Source: Desmodus rotundus (lineage: Eukaryota > Chordata > Mammalia > Chiroptera > Phyllostomidae). From it: a stretch of DNA of 64,000 bases. Positions 22,690-36,200 of this stretch are shown here, one piece after another. The notes under the pieces were generated by a model, which did not search any database, was not told the DNA's origin, and saw nothing but the letters and a program-made list of their open reading frames with translations. Numbering within the stretch: the stretch's first letter is position 1; each line of letters opens with the position of its first letter. Where the stretch lies: positions 196,208,143 through 196,272,142 of the forward strand of contig NC_071387.1 in the NCBI RefSeq assembly GCF_022682495.2, given 5' to 3'. A program made the translations under genes and the position numbers.

Positions 22690-22905
22690 TTTTAAAAATG
22701 CATGTGCTGTGGACTAAAGACGATTTATTTTACAATTTGGTCAGTTAAGCCATGTAAGTGTAATTGTACAATATGCGGTTTCTTTGGGGATGACTTCTTT
22801 CACCCAACATATTGTTTCAAGGTTCATGCATGTTGTGGATTATATATCCATATTTTATTCATTTTTATGGCTCAGTCCAAATCTCTATGGTGTTATAAAT
22901 TGCTC
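22690..22905 (-). mobile_element. Old L1M 3' region fragment
   Basis: Read antisense, the plus strand carries the L1M phrases 'gacttctttcacccaacata' and 'caaggttcatgcatgttgtg', then 'ttcatttttatggctca'. It is strongly diverged, with no coding frame. Confidence 0.65.
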
Positions 22906-22929
22906 TTAAATGTGATCTTTTCCATATTG

Positions 22930-23330
22930 TGTTAAAAATAAAGTCAGTTCTCTGGGGTTGCTTCAGAAGCCCCAAATGGGCTGAAACCCTGTGCTGCTGT
23001 TCCAGATCCGGGCATCAGTACACAGGTCCACTTCTCCTCAAGTGGCGCCCTTTGCTAAGAGGGAGAGGACTCAGCAGGGGCACTTGCATCTGGCCTCTGG
23101 GCTTGCCTCTCCATGTGTGACCTCGGCCTTACCACCGAGTGCAACTGGGGCACCATACTCTCAGCCTGCCGGGCTGAGGAGGGGCAGGCCTTCTCATCTG
23201 TTCTTGTCTGACGTAGAGCTTCTGCAGAAGAGGTGGATGGAAAATATTGGTGGCCTGGCCCTCCTGGGGAGATTACTATAGTGTCTGACTGGTTGGTTGG
23301 AGATAGAAAGCCCTGTGATCTTGTCTGCAC
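22930..23330. other. GC-richer block, unassigned
   Basis: About 400 bases with clearly higher GC and several CpGs compared with flanks near 35% GC. Long frames exist on both strands (22991-23281 plus, 23055-23330 minus), which is what high GC alone produces. No recognised domain, poly-A tail or target duplication was found. Candidates are an unrecognised LTR, an old processed pseudogene or a regulatory element. Confidence 0.35.
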
Positions 23331-24119
23331 TTCAAAGAGTAAACATTTTTTGTCATGCTGAGCTTGTGGGTAGAAGGAGAGTGTTATGGTTCAAATGCAA
23401 TTGATTCTCAGTGTTCTTACCAAGATTGGGTAGATTTACTTGAATAAATATTTCTGCATTTACTCTATTGCATTCAGAATATTTCTAGAGATTTAAAATG
23501 GGGCAGTTTATAGTGTTCACCAATTATATTTGTTTAACTAGAAAGTGTGTCTACAGGGAACTTTCTGCCATCATTCCAGAAGTAGTTGTGAAGCTCTCGA
23601 AAGATTTAAAAATGTGTTGAAACATTTTACATGAGTGAAGGATATTCGTTGATTTTCAACCACGTGTAAAACTAGATATTCACTTTTCTTTGTTGCTATA
23701 TACAAAATTGCTGGTATTCTGTCGATTCTGTACCAGGTGGAGTGAGGGTCGTTAGGTGACTCACGTAGAAAATTGTATGTAGCTTCCTGTGTTGAGTTTT
23801 TCAGCTTCCTCTTCAGTACATTGTAAAAATATAAGTGCAATACTATAGAACCTTCTATACATCTAGAATGAAGGATATGAATGGTTTCCAATGAGAATAT
23901 AAAATAGTTATATGAAAATATCTTAGTTTCATACAAAAAACAAAACTGTGTTATGTTTCATTGAGTTATTTTATTAAAATATTTAAGAACTAACTTTATG
24001 ATATTATATCCTATCTTACTAGTATTCAGAAAATAACTTAATTTATGTTTATTTAGTTTATTGAAATCATGTTGATAAAATGCAATGACTAACTCTTTGA
24101 ATCTCCAGCAGAGCAGAGT

Positions 24120-24290
24120 GACAAGCTATATACACTTTTATACTCTCTACAAACTTAGAGGATATAAATCTAATCCCATTATTACACAGATCGGTAAACT
24201 GAGGTTCACAAAAATGAACTATTTTGCCCAAAGTAGCATAAGTAGTTAGTAACTGAAATATGAGTCCATGAATCTGGGTTATGTCCTGTT
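24120..24290 (-). mobile_element. MIR SINE
   Basis: The plus strand reads ttacacagatcggtaaactg, agg..., then tgcccaaagtagcataagta, matching the antisense of the MIR core ('cctcagtttcc..., ttgggcaagt'). It is an ancient mammal-wide element. Confidence 0.68.
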
Positions 24291-26052
24291 TCCACTTCAT
24301 CATCCGGCTTTACCAACATGTAGAATCACTTCTCTTTCCAAAGAACAAAAATAATTCTGTCATTATTGCCTTTTGGAAAGTATATAGGTGACACGTGTTC
24401 TAATTTGTTGGCTATAGACTGTAATCCGTCATTAAAAGAAAAGAATCATATCGCTTCAGGAGGTTACGCATAGAGTGATCAATAGCTATGGGCTGCTTTT
24501 TTCTTTCACTTTTATTGTTTCGAGTATTATTGGAGAAGTCAAAGGAGCGTAATGTATTGGAAGCAGAGAAAGGACATACCTCTGCATCTCTTGGTGGTTT
24601 ATGATGCTAGAGTGCATAACTATGATTGGTGAGCACGGGGGAATTTTAGGAGGAACAATTAAGTGCTTTTAAGGCGCTAACTTCCTTTTAAGGGAATCCA
24701 GACGTAAGAACTTGGCTGTAACTATAGTTTCTGAAATATTTATTTATAAAGAAAAGACATAGTGATATAACAAGGACTGTCTTATAAGTTTATTGATATA
24801 ATTTGTTAAGTAATGTGTTCACATATTTACATAATTTAGTAAATCTGTACCCTGTTTCCTTCTTTTTCATTCTGAGAGGGAAAATCCTAATTTCTTATTT
24901 AAATTCAATTTATAAAAATCTAATTATTATCATTCAATGCACTTCACTCTTGCATACTATATCACTTTAGTCTTTCTCTTATACATGCTTAGACTTTTCT
25001 CCTTTCAATAAAACAACATTCAACACTCCCTCCAGTTTTTTTTCATGTCAATTAAGTATGTCTTTCTAGCACATCCTGTGTTCAGAATAAATGTCAAAGT
25101 TACAAATGATTTCCATTAATCTACAATGCATTAGTTGAGTAAAATCATTTTTGTAACGTGTTCAGCACAGTTGGTAGAAGTATTGCTGGAAGCCAGAAGT
25201 GACTGTGAATGATGTAAACACAACACTAATGTCACTCTCAGTGTGTCCTTTCGTCCCCGTATAAGGATACCAAAAATGTCTGTGGCCATTGCAACACTCT
25301 CTGACTGTGGGGAAAACATTGACAGACAGAAATAGCAATGTTAGCTAATTACAGATAAAATAAGTCATTTTAGAAAATTTATCAACGAAAAAAAAGCACA
25401 CCCATGTGAATACATTATTAATACTCATGGACCTATGAAAAATGTAGTCTTAAAGCTTAATCTTCATTCACTTCCTAGTAAGCCTTTTTTCTGCTTCTAT
25501 TTCCACCTGAAACATTGAAGGAAATATCTCTACTCTCACCTGAACTCACTCTATGGAGGACAGAGTCTATCTCCTTCTATCTACTCTGGGACATTGGCTT
25601 CTTCAATTGCCCCCATCTCAGTATATGGATCCATTCTATTTTTCATCCAAAACATAGACAGATAGATATCAACATTGTATCACTTTCTTCACTTCACTTT
25701 TAATGGCTTCTATTGTTCCTAAAAACTCTAAAGTCTTCATCAAAATTTACAAAGCATAGAAATCTTGCATGGTTGACTTCTCCTATCCTTACAACCCTAA
25801 ACTCTTCTCTCATATTCTTTATTAACAATTTCATATACATTAGTATGATTATGGTCCTTGAAAACCTTCCACATGTTTCAATATTTTGGGGTTTTTTCTT
25901 CTTCCATGTCCCAGGAAAGATTTCCCAATGGTTCACAAAGCATAATTCTACCTGCAGTCCATATCGGCACCTAAATGCCCTTCTAAGCAAGCTTTCTCTG
26001 AACACCTTTCCTTCATTACCTTCTATGCACTTATTTTAGGTACTGTTTACAT

Positions 26053-26125
26053 ACTGTATTTTTTGGACTATAAGACACACCAGACCATAAGCCGCATCTA
26101 GGTTTTAGAGGAGGAAAATAGGGAA
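26053..26125. mobile_element. One end of a MITE-like DNA transposon
   Basis: Begins after a TA with ctgtattttttggactataa, then gacacaccagaccataag and aggttttagaggaggaaaat. This is the recurrent terminal phrase of a non-autonomous DNA transposon found in several vertebrates. The matching inverted end was not found nearby, so this is a half element. The family name is not assigned. Confidence 0.5.
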
Positions 26126-26489
26126 AAAATGTATATATAAAATAATGTATGTATTTATATATGTATAAATAAATTATATATAAATGGTTTTTTGGCTGTC
26201 AAGGCAAGGCATTTCTGCATTGATGGCCACTTTGTTCCTTAATATATGTGCCACTTCCTACTCTGTTGGTACATAGTAGTTGTGCCTTGAATAAATAAAT
26301 TAATGAATTGATATTGATATTTAGAGGATAGATAGTTAGAGAGAATATATACCACCTGGAAAAAACAAATAGGGAAAAGTAGCACAGTTAAGAAGACAGT
26401 GAATTTTATAAGGCAAAGAGAAGGAAAAATGGATACTAAAAAGAGTATATTTAAATGTACTTGATTTTTTACATTATACTTAAATAATA

Positions 26490-27540
26490 ATAAGATTTAG
26501 CATCTTTATCAGTTTCAATTGCTCAATGGGATTACATGTATTCATATTGTTGTGCAACTTTTCACACTTGTATGAGTTTGTCTGCTATAGGTACTTCTAG
26601 GTAGAATCATATAGTATTTGTATTTCTGCAAAATACCTTTTCTGTGTCAATTTATATGATTTTTTTCTTCTTTAGACTCATGATATGGTGAATTAAATAT
26701 TTATTTCCAATTTAAGTCACACTTACATTCTTGGAATAAACCACACTTGGTTGTGATGTATTATATAGTATTATATATTATTATATAACATATATATTAC
26801 ATATTATGTGACATATAATATGTAATCTATATTATATAACATATAAAATATTATATATTATTACACAACATATAATATATATTATTAGCTTGGGTTTATT
26901 AATAATTTGTTGAAGGACTTAATGTGTATACTCATGAGCTATATTAACCTGCTTTTTTCTTGTAATGCTGCCCTCATTAAATGAGTTGCAATGTTTTCTC
27001 ATTTTCTATTGTATGGAAGGGATTTTTTAGAATTAAAATTATTTCTTCTTTAAATGTTTGATATAATTTGCCAGTAAACCCATTTGGGCCTGAAATTCTC
27101 TTTTATGAAATGTTTTTAATAACAATTATATTTGCTTAGTAGTTATAGGACTATAAAGATGAGCTATTCCATCTTAAGTAAGTTTCAGTATTTTGCAGAT
27201 GTCAAAATATTAGTCTATTTAATTTATGCTACTGAAAGTGTGTGTATAGATGTCTTCATAATATTCCCTTGTTCTCTTGACGTTTATGGTATCTATACTG
27301 ATATCCCACCTCTCATTCCCGCTATTGGCAACACTTGTATTCTGTTTTCCATTGTCAGTCTTACTGAACATTTATCAATTGTGTTGCCCTCTTTCAATCG
27401 AAAGTTATTGGCTATTCTGTGTTTCTTTATTATAATCATGTTTTCAATTTTATTGATTTAGTGTATATTTATGTCCTTTATTTGCCTTCCTTGGTTTATT
27501 TTGCTCATTTTTTAATGTTTTTTAAAACAAAGAATACTTA
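26490..27540 (-). mobile_element. Old L1M: 3' region and ORF2 RT segment, antisense
   Basis: The plus strand carries antisense L1 phrases: 'cattcttggaataaaccaca' (26729 region), 'tttcttctttaaatgtttga' and 'cccatttgggcctgaaattc' (27040-27100), then more RT-domain sequence to about 27530. It is strongly diverged; the open frame at 27132-27461 on the plus strand is antisense to ORF2 and not a gene. An AT-rich palindromic stretch interrupts it at 26761-26887. Confidence 0.72.
26761..26887. repeat. AT-only palindromic low-complexity tract
   Basis: About 127 bases almost entirely of tatat, ttatataacata and acatataatatg units on both strands, with repeated self-complementary segments. It sits inside the old L1M. 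Confidence 0.8.
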
Positions 27541-30500
27541 ATTTTTGATTTGCGACCGCTTCAAATAAATAGTAATCTGAGGAATTCATAAAAATTTTTG
27601 TGAGGTCACTTTCCTGAACTCTTTCCTTTCTTTGATCTCCACAGTAATTTTTGGTTCCCTGTGGTTCCATTTTTCACTCTTCTAACTATAAAGGGAGAGC
27701 TTTAGTCATTTGCTCTGTCATTCATCTCAGCAACTAATACCATACCCAGGGCTAAGTGACAGGAGGCCAGTGAGGAAAGAAAGGAAACAGAGATTGTCTC
27801 GTGCTCTTGAAACCACAGCTCCAAATACTGGCACCATTTCCAGTCCCTCCGAATGCATTGCTCTCTGCAGGCTGCCATTGTAACCACTTCCAAGGACACA
27901 AGTTCTCTGAATCGGTAGAGAATAGAGAAAATGAAAAACCAACCAACCACCACCAACAACAATAACAACAAAAGGATGAGGTCTGTACATTCCCTAAATG
28001 TTAGTTCTTTTTTTTTCCTTTCTACAATAAAGAATGTGGAAAAATCTGGGAAGATCATTTCTGGAAACTGGGAAGTAGATATACAAAAATTTAAACCATA
28101 CTGAGTATATACCTCTAATGCAAATACAGTACATATAAAAAAGACATTTTAAAACTCAAAAGAGAAAAAAAAGGAAGGAAAGAAATCCATAATAAAATGT
28201 CTAAATATACATTTCAAAAGTTATGTTTTTAAACAGCTAATAGAATATGTGGCATTTTCTAAAAATAAAAGTTCCCCATAAACTAGTGGTTCTCACACTA
28301 GATCCATAAACGAGAAATACAATTATAGCATATTATAATTTTCAGCACAGAAAAATGCCGAAAGTCAAGACAGTGTAAGTGTTGTTTATGGGTTTTAGAT
28401 GTGACTTTTCTTTGTTGAATAAAGAACAGAAGACTTGGTTATAAAGCAAAATTGAGCAACATTGACATTATAACAGTAAAAGTGGGTAGAAGAAGTTGGA
28501 GCCCAGTACAATAAGGGATTATAGGGTCCAGGAGAGATGTAAAAAGAGTGGAAAATTTGTATATGAACATTGATATAAATGTGTCATCAGATATAAAAAA
28601 TAGAATGATGCCAATAATTGCAGAGACAAATTTAAACTATCATCCAAGCAGAAAGGTACAAAATTCAACCAGGAAAAATATCTAACTATTACTATGGCGA
28701 AAGAGCCTTTCAAATCTGCGAGTTTTCCTAAATTTATAGATTGACAATAATTAATATTGAAGAAACTTTTTTTAAATTAACAGCTGAATAGGACTAAAAA
28801 TATATAGCACCTCAACATGCAAATAATTTACTCTTAAAGGATAAAAAATACAGTAAGTTAAAAAAGACAGCCACTAACAGAAGGGCATTTCAGTTATTAC
28901 TAAGCAAAACATATTCTGAGGTGAGATAAACATAAATCTGCAAATTAATATAGTTCATTTATTATGGTAAAAAATAATGGGAAGAGATAATATCTATTCC
29001 ACTGAAAATGCTGAATTTTAAAAATCAGTATAAACTCCTATAATTTTCTTTAGGAGCAAAAAAAGAAGATATATACCAGGGAAGGTATAAATAAATGTCC
29101 TTAGAGGCCTCAGGTCAAGAAAAGCAATCATAGAACACACTAACAACAGTAAAAATAGCAGTGCCACTAGCCTCCGATAAGAAAAATGTTTACTAGGTCA
29201 GAATTTTGAAAAGAAATCAAAGTTGCCCGGGTGCTCAACAGGTAAAAAGCTCACTACCCATGCTAATTAACTGAAAAATCTATCAAACCATATTGAGACA
29301 AATTAGAGGTGAATAAAAATAATCACAAGTGGGGCAATGTAGATTTAAAAAGATAGCAAGCAATGATGGCATATTTCCTAGACTACAAGAGAAATACGCT
29401 CAGGATTTGGTAGGCGGAAGTGAAGCACAGAAATTTAGAAGTTCAAGTTCTGCTACAGTTCAAACATATGGGCACACTCTCAAGGCTGGTTCACTCTTTT
29501 GGCAACTGGTGTCTTCTGGGCCCTCGCCTTCTAAAAATTCTGCAGTTCCTTAATGCAGCAACTAAGTTTTAATTCCACCAGACCTTTCTCTTTAGCTTCC
29601 CTACACAGTGTACCAGCTCTTCAGCAAGTTACAGGAATCACTGAAGTTGGAGGATGGAAGAGATCAAAGAGAAAATGGGGGCCAGTTCATTCTAGTGGAT
29701 CCCTGCTCATCTTGGAGGGGTCTAGTTTGGCTGCTTCCTTGTCATGTTCATCTTTCCCTCTTGGTAGCCAGACCTGCTGACTTCAGGACCAGCACCAGAC
29801 GCCAGGGCAACAGACATATACAAAGGGCCTAACTCAGTCCCACACTTACAAAAGATTGTATCAGCGTATCCCTTTTATCATTCATAATGTTTCTGCTTCT
29901 TTGATGAAATCCTGAAATGTGTATAACAAGATGGGCAATGTCATTGTTCTTGAAGATAAAGATTATAATAACGGTTGATTTAAAATAATAAACTATCTTA
30001 ATCTTTAGAATAAATTAACAGAGAGTGTACATGGAAAAGAGTAGAAAGATCTAAAGTAGTTCATTGATTTCCTCAATTAACATGTTATAAAAGGATGGCA
30101 TGTAAATAACAATGTTAAAAATAATGTTTTAAACTATTGATCCTATGGAATTTCCAAAAAGTACAATTTACTCTGCAAAGAGACCATGGAGAAGTCCTTC
30201 TAGTGTTTGGACTATAGTTGAAGTGAGCAGAGAGAAGATTTCAGTGAGATGATTCACATAAAAAAATGATTTTGACTGGGAGATGATGTTTTATGTTCTT
30301 AATAGTGAAAATAAAGTCCTCCGGTTTACACTGATGGTGTGTTAGCAAAACACATTAGTTGTGATGTGACAATGTTTTTCACTGGTAACAACTCACACGC
30401 ATCAGAGTGACAAGGAAAACTCAAAGCTGCCAGTCATATAATAAGAAACATATCAACACATCAAATAGGATAACTTGAAATTTTAAACATAAGTTTTCTC

Positions 30501-33500
30501 AAAATTTAAACATACATTTTCTGAAATTTTATAAACTATCCCCACCTCAGTAGAAATGCACTATGCTCAATAGAATCAGAAAGAGTACTTTTACCATTTT
30601 ATCAGCTTTGGCTTTAAAAGCTGTGCAAACTTATGTCATGCAAATGACATAGTTTTCTGACAGTGATTCCTCAATACAAGTAAAATTTGCATATCTTTCC
30701 CTGAAAATGTACTCTGCTTGCTCTATTTTGCAAACAATAGGAAATATTTGTTTTAAATTTTCATTTATCATTGCTTTTGAGTTGAACACTGTGCACAGTT
30801 CCAATAAAAATGTGATAAGCAAAAGAGACTCTACTTGAGATAGAGAATACACAACACAATATACAGTTAATGTGTTATAGAATCGTATAGCTAACACCTA
30901 CATAATCTGATTGGGGTAACCAGTGTTACCCCAATAAACTCATTTAAAACTGTGATGAGGAATGTTTTGGCTCCTGACAGATTAAGAGAAGCTCCTACTT
31001 TAATTCTTCTCGTAAATGGAGTTGAACTGTAACAATAGAAGAAAATGCACTTGACGATAGATTTCTGTGGGCAATCTAGTTTAGGAGAGAAATGAGCAGG
31101 AGAAATTAATACCCATTAGACTGTATTTAAAGAGTCGAGCCAGAGGGTGGGGATAAAATGAGTTCAGGGTTTGTACACAGACACAGAAGCAAGTGAACTA
31201 ATGGCCTCTTTAAATGGTTATTGAGCTGTAGTGAATGTAGAGTTAAACTGCCTTAAGAGCAAAGTAAAGAGCTTCAGAAAAGTTAACACTCATTTGCACT
31301 TTTTTATCAGCTGCAAAATCATATGGGAATCAAAGCTTATCTAAAAGTATTCTTTTTTTTTTGCTAGTCAATCACAGAAAGTAAAACATTTTTAAACTTG
31401 CAATGGCATATTGATTTAACAACTTCAATTATGGTGACTGAATGTATAAAATTCAAGTCAATAATGAAACACAGGAACATATAAGGGAGTAAACTGTATT
31501 TTATACCATTAAAATATAATTTTTATGAAGTTAAAAGCATGCCTCATACAAATATAATATAAGCATGTGCCAAAGATTTATTCACTCATTAATGAGGAAA
31601 TCAATAAAATTAAAAAGCTAATTCAAAAACCATTTTAGGAATTGGAGAGCAATAGTCATTTTGAAAAAATATGTTAAAATAGTGTGGTAAAAATAGGTGA
31701 AAAATGAGTAAATGTTCTATAAGTTAATAATATAATTTTTGAGATTGTCTTCTCCATCAGACAGAAATCTGCACACTCTCCACAGTGTCTGGGATTTAAT
31801 CAAATAGAAAATAGCAATGTGAGAGCAGGTACATTCTCCCAAGGGGGAGAAGGGTGTTAATACCCTGTATGACATTTAAATTATACTATATCCTCTTTTG
31901 CCTTATTTTCGAATTTTGGATACTTTTTCTTTATAGTTAATTCATCAAAACAGAAGACACTAAGCTTACCATTTTAATTGTTGTAATAAATCTGATGAAA
32001 TTACTTGATTTTGTAGTTAAAGTCGAAGTACTTAAACATAATGATTATGTATATATAAATTTTAATTGTGACATAATGAATAACAAAATGTTTGTCTTCA
32101 TACAGGAAATAAAGGTAATGCATATCTGATCTTGATATATAGTGATGGCCATGCAATCCCTATGTAATATTACTTATTTACAGAAACATAGCTAGTGGTG
32201 TCAAAACATAAGTGCTTTTTAATACAAACTTTATTAGTAGTCCCAAGTTTAATCATTGTTTGCTTTTTATTATTGTCTTAATTCTCAAAGTTAAATATTC
32301 ATTTGTAATTAAGTTTTATTTGTTTTTGTCAGTTTTTATATTTTTAATTATGCTAATGTAAACATTTTTAAGAAACACAATAATGAGGACGAGAAATAAA
32401 AAGTGATAGAGACAGAGGCTAGGGAATGTTCCTCCAGAAGATAAAATTTTAAGTTGAAATAATTGGTATGGAACAAAGCCAAATGAGTACTGATCTGGGT
32501 TTAAACTTGCGGCTACAGTGGTCAATTATTCTGCAAGCCAATTTTAGACATTTAGCATAGCTTCACTTAAAGCCAGTTTTAAAAGTTATTTAACATTACA
32601 CATACAGTTGATTTTTAAAGAATTGATATGGGCAGCTAGGCAGTTTCAACATTTGACATCTGCTGCTTAGGAAATAATAACATTAATAAAGACATGAGAT
32701 TTTCCACAATGAATAGAGTTTCCACGATGAATAGATCTAGCAAATCACTAGAAAATTAGTCATTAATCTTTTCTGCTCAAAGCTGGGACATGGCTAAAAA
32801 ACGGGAAAGAAAAAGAAAATAAACAAGAAGACCTAGTGACGGGAATGAAACATGTAAGTGAAGTAAATGTTACTGTTTGGAAAGGAGACAAATGTTTTCA
32901 AGTCAGGGGGAACTACTCATGCTTAAACAATAGATTCCAGTCCCTTTTCTATTTCTCTTCACAGTGAACCACTTTTGATTGTGGCCTTGAAAGCTGATAT
33001 CCAAGACTAGTGTAAATGTCTCCATTCCTTTCTTTCTGCTGAATTTTATCTCTGTCAAATTATAGTGGATGGAAGTTATAGGAACATTCATGTAAGGGAA
33101 AGGAATACACGAACGTCTCTAAGTAACATTAGTTCACCAGATGGAGACAAAATAGTTCCGAGATTATAGGGGAAAACAGGACAAAAGAATTTATGGGAGT
33201 GAAAACATCTCCCTGCACCCATACTTCCTATGTAGCAGAGAGTAGAAGAGAATCCTGGAAATTTAAATCTGGAGCCATAGTGTTGGGAGAATTTTTTTTA
33301 GCAGCCCTTACATACATAGCTTCCAAGCTTTGAAAGATCGAACTCATATTCTGCATTATTGTCATAAATTCTACTTAACGCTTTATGTATTTAAGCGCTT
33401 ATGAAATGGTTTGAAAACAAGGTAGGTCAGCAGTCATTAAACATCTATGATAATATTCATTATGGCCATTGGGATGTAGGTTAAGAATGATAAATGGGGA

Positions 33501-33938
33501 AATAAAAGTTTAGAGAATTTTCTTGGTGTCAGTAAATAAGTCTAAGCTTTTGGGTTTGAGGCCTTCAACGAAGATGTTATTCTACTGAACCAAAGTACCA
33601 AGTTCAATAGAAATATAGAAAAATGATTTCTCATGGCAGAAAAAGCATTTTCTTACATTTGGATATTTCTAAATAATATTGACAATATTCCTTTCATATA
33701 AATGGTATTTTATTTTACTCCAGAATAAAAACTTGATTGATTTGTTCTCGTCAAACCATATATAGAATAACAACCCCTTCGTTCTACATATATATTTTAT
33801 GATTCTGTTCTCAGTAAAATGCATTACAGAAACAATAATAAGTAATTACCATGAATTAAAAATTATCTTTGTATTAAGAATGCAATTTGCAATACTGAGA
33901 GACAACCTTGGAATGAGTTGTTTGCCCTTTTGTTGTGG
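27541..33938. other. Mostly AT-rich non-coding DNA, no gene recognised
   Basis: Contains a simple (ACC/CAA)-rich tract at 27937-27973, a perfect short hairpin at 30910-30935, and a moderately GC-richer patch at about 29430-29830. Frames at 27702-28058 and 29329-29832 overlap others on the same or opposite strand and show no domain. No repeat family was recognised in the remainder. Confidence 0.5.
30910..30935. other. Perfect 11-bp inverted repeat with 4-nt loop
   Basis: attggggtaac, loop cagt, gttaccccaat. It could fold as a hairpin in RNA from either strand. There is no adjacent U-run making it a terminator, and nothing links it to a gene. Confidence 0.8.
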
Positions 33939-33939
33939 A

Positions 33940-34440
33940 GAGAGCCCTGAGTCAGGAGCCCTGTCCCAGCCTCAGTTCTTGTCTTACTTGCAGGACATGA
34001 ATTAAAGTGAGAGAGAAACATTTATAATGGAAATGAGATAGCGAGGTTATTTATGGAATTCACTTAAGCAGAAAGCTACAAGCGGGCACTCAGCTGATCC
34101 CAGTGCCCCAACTCCTGGGCCCGGTTATAAGGCTACACAATATATCTGGCTTCTGGAGGTATCCCTCCTTCTCCTTCTTCTAGACTTTGGGATTGATACA
34201 AAGGTTTTCTTTCTTAGTAAAGGCTTTCTGTCTAGTTAGCAAAGTTGTTACAAAGCCTTCCTTTCCCAGCACAAAATCTCAAGGACCCTCCTAATTCTGT
34301 GCCGTTCCTGCTTGTGATGTTCAGGACCCCTGGCAGTCTTATCAGACAGGGGTCAGAACTGCTGTATAAACTAGGAAGGCCTGTCTCCCTTTGGCTCCTG
34401 GCTTTCTGTATTTCAATTCTTTGTTAGATTGTAATGGAGA
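33940..34440 (-). mobile_element. Possible ERV LTR, antisense (unassigned)
   Basis: A GC-richer block bounded on the plus strand by tgttgtggagagagccctga at the left and tctgtatttca at the right, so on the minus strand it would run TG...CA. A TATA-like ttataaccgg (minus) and A/T-rich polyadenylation-like sequence (attataaatg) follow in plausible order. No target duplication and no primer binding site were found. The call is an inference from composition and ends. Confidence 0.35.
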
Positions 34441-35539
34441 GGGACCTACTTTATTTCCACTCTGCTCTTTCATTCCTAGCTGCTACCTAACACTTTCAAT
34501 TATATACTCTCAATTCTGTTTAAATCATAATTTTGTTCCAAGTAAAATCCATAGGCAGTTATTTAATACATTTTAAGTAATTAGTGAAGTATATGTTTTT
34601 CTCGGCCTTTCCCTTCTTATTTAGAAACAGTACAGTTAGGGAGTTTATGGGTGATCCTTGAGAAGTCGCTTACTATTTGCACTTGAATCTTCATTCCTTT
34701 AATAATTTACACTATTAATCCTTTCTAACTCACCACTCTGTCAGTCCTCAGTAAACTGGGTTAGCATCTCTATTGGTATATCTGGGCCTGCTGCGGAGTG
34801 TTCTTACAGCTGGATATATGTATGACGACCGAGTGGAAAGGCAGTGTAGTAGTCGTTATAATGATGTACGGTCATCTCAGGACACATGGCACTTCCCAAA
34901 GTTCATGACACTAGAAGGGATCTTCAGATAATCTCTAGATTGTAGGCTGTATTTCCATTCTTCCTTAAAACTGACCTTTATGAGAATTCATCTGCCAATC
35001 ATTCTCACCTATACATTCGTAATTGTCCATTTCACATATCGCTCATATATTTAGTGAATCTTACTATGGAACAACATCCTTAGTAAAAGAAAAAAGAAAA
35101 AAATCCAGTATAACAAACAAAAGCACATTTCAGTGCACAATATTCACTGACATAGTTAGTAAAAAAATGCCAATTCCTGATGCAAATCCTTTTAAACCAA
35201 TTTATTTTTCTTTTTCTAACCATATTGGATGGAAAACAAAATTCAGTTCTCACTTGGTAGGTTACTAAAAATAAACTTTGATGACAAATAACTATAATTT
35301 TATAATATGAGTCAGGAGGAGTGCAAGAATTCAGTGGCATCACTATACAAAATTTCTCATGTCCATTAATTTTTGCGTGAACACATTTTCCAAGTCTGTA
35401 GCTATATAAATGAAGGCTTGGGAAATGTTTTATTCCAGCAAATAGAAGTATCTATCTGTTATTGTAGGTAGTTAACTAGTTATTAATAAAAGAAAGAGAA
35501 GCAAAGAGAATTAGACATGGAGCTTAATAACTGGGGAGC

Positions 35540-35826
35540 ATAGGTCTGTTTGCTTCACCTGGAAGCTACGGCTTCACACCCCGGGGGATCACAGCATTGT
35601 CTGCAAAGGGGATCAACACTCCTCCCTTCTTCCCTCCAGTACTGGGTGTTGAGGGGCACAGGGGGAGGTTTGGACCATACAGGCCTGTCAGTCTAACTAG
35701 GGAGTGGGCCCGTTTAAAAGGTTATTAAAGCTTGGGAAGTTAATTGGTTATTTTGAAAAAGCGCCATGTGATCCATCCCAAACCCAAGCTAATATAATCC
35801 CAGTGGAACAAAGAAGCTCTTTTGAG

Positions 35827-35881
<55 letters not shown>

Positions 35882-36200
35882 TTTCTCTCTCTTTTCTTGC
35901 TCACATGGGAATGCATTCTGTCTCACCCAGGAACATGGGACCATGTGGGTCTAGCAGCTACTGGGCCCACAGAAGACTATGCACTCCAAAGGACTAAGCT
36001 TTAATAAGGAGCAGGAACTCTGGACGTGAGCTTTTGTGTTGGCCTTGCTGAGGACACGGTTGGACTTTTTCCATGGCAGGACAAAGGGAGATGGGACAGT
36101 AGAAACCCAGGGGCAGATGTCCATGAAAATAGCTTCTGCCACACCACAATATCCCATGCATGGGTCCCTGGAATGCTTTCCTCGTGGTCCTGTAAAAGAG
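35540..36200. other. GC-richer block with (CT)n(CA)n, possible LTR
   Basis: About 650 bases of higher GC than surroundings, containing a compound microsatellite. Phrases such as gggagtgggcccgtttaaaa do not match a family I know. Frames at 35704-35997 and 35951-36221 translate the repeats or oppose each other. Could be an unrecognised solo LTR. Confidence 0.35.
35830..35881. repeat. Compound microsatellite (CT)14(CA)11
   Basis: CT repeats at 35830-35858 run directly into CA repeats at 35859-35881. Confidence 0.95.

Noticed and set aside
23055..23330. 91-codon frame in a GC-rich block as a coding exon
   Set aside because: Equally long frames exist on the other strand (22991-23281), which GC richness alone explains. 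No family match was recognised.
25960..26040. L2 LINE fragment
   Set aside because: Only one short phrase (caagctttctctgaacacc) resembles L2, which is not enough to call it.
27702..28058. 118-codon minus-strand frame with a hydrophobic stretch
   Set aside because: The hydrophobic stretch is the translation of a simple (CAA/ACC) repeat. Two other frames overlap it in the same place.
28285..28330. hAT-type MER5-like transposon end (agtggttctcacactag)
   Set aside because: Only the first dozen bases match. There is no interior and no matching inverted end.
35830..35881. CRISPR-like or tandem array
   Set aside because: It is a dinucleotide microsatellite. There are no spaced repeats of CRISPR size anywhere, and the host is a mammal.
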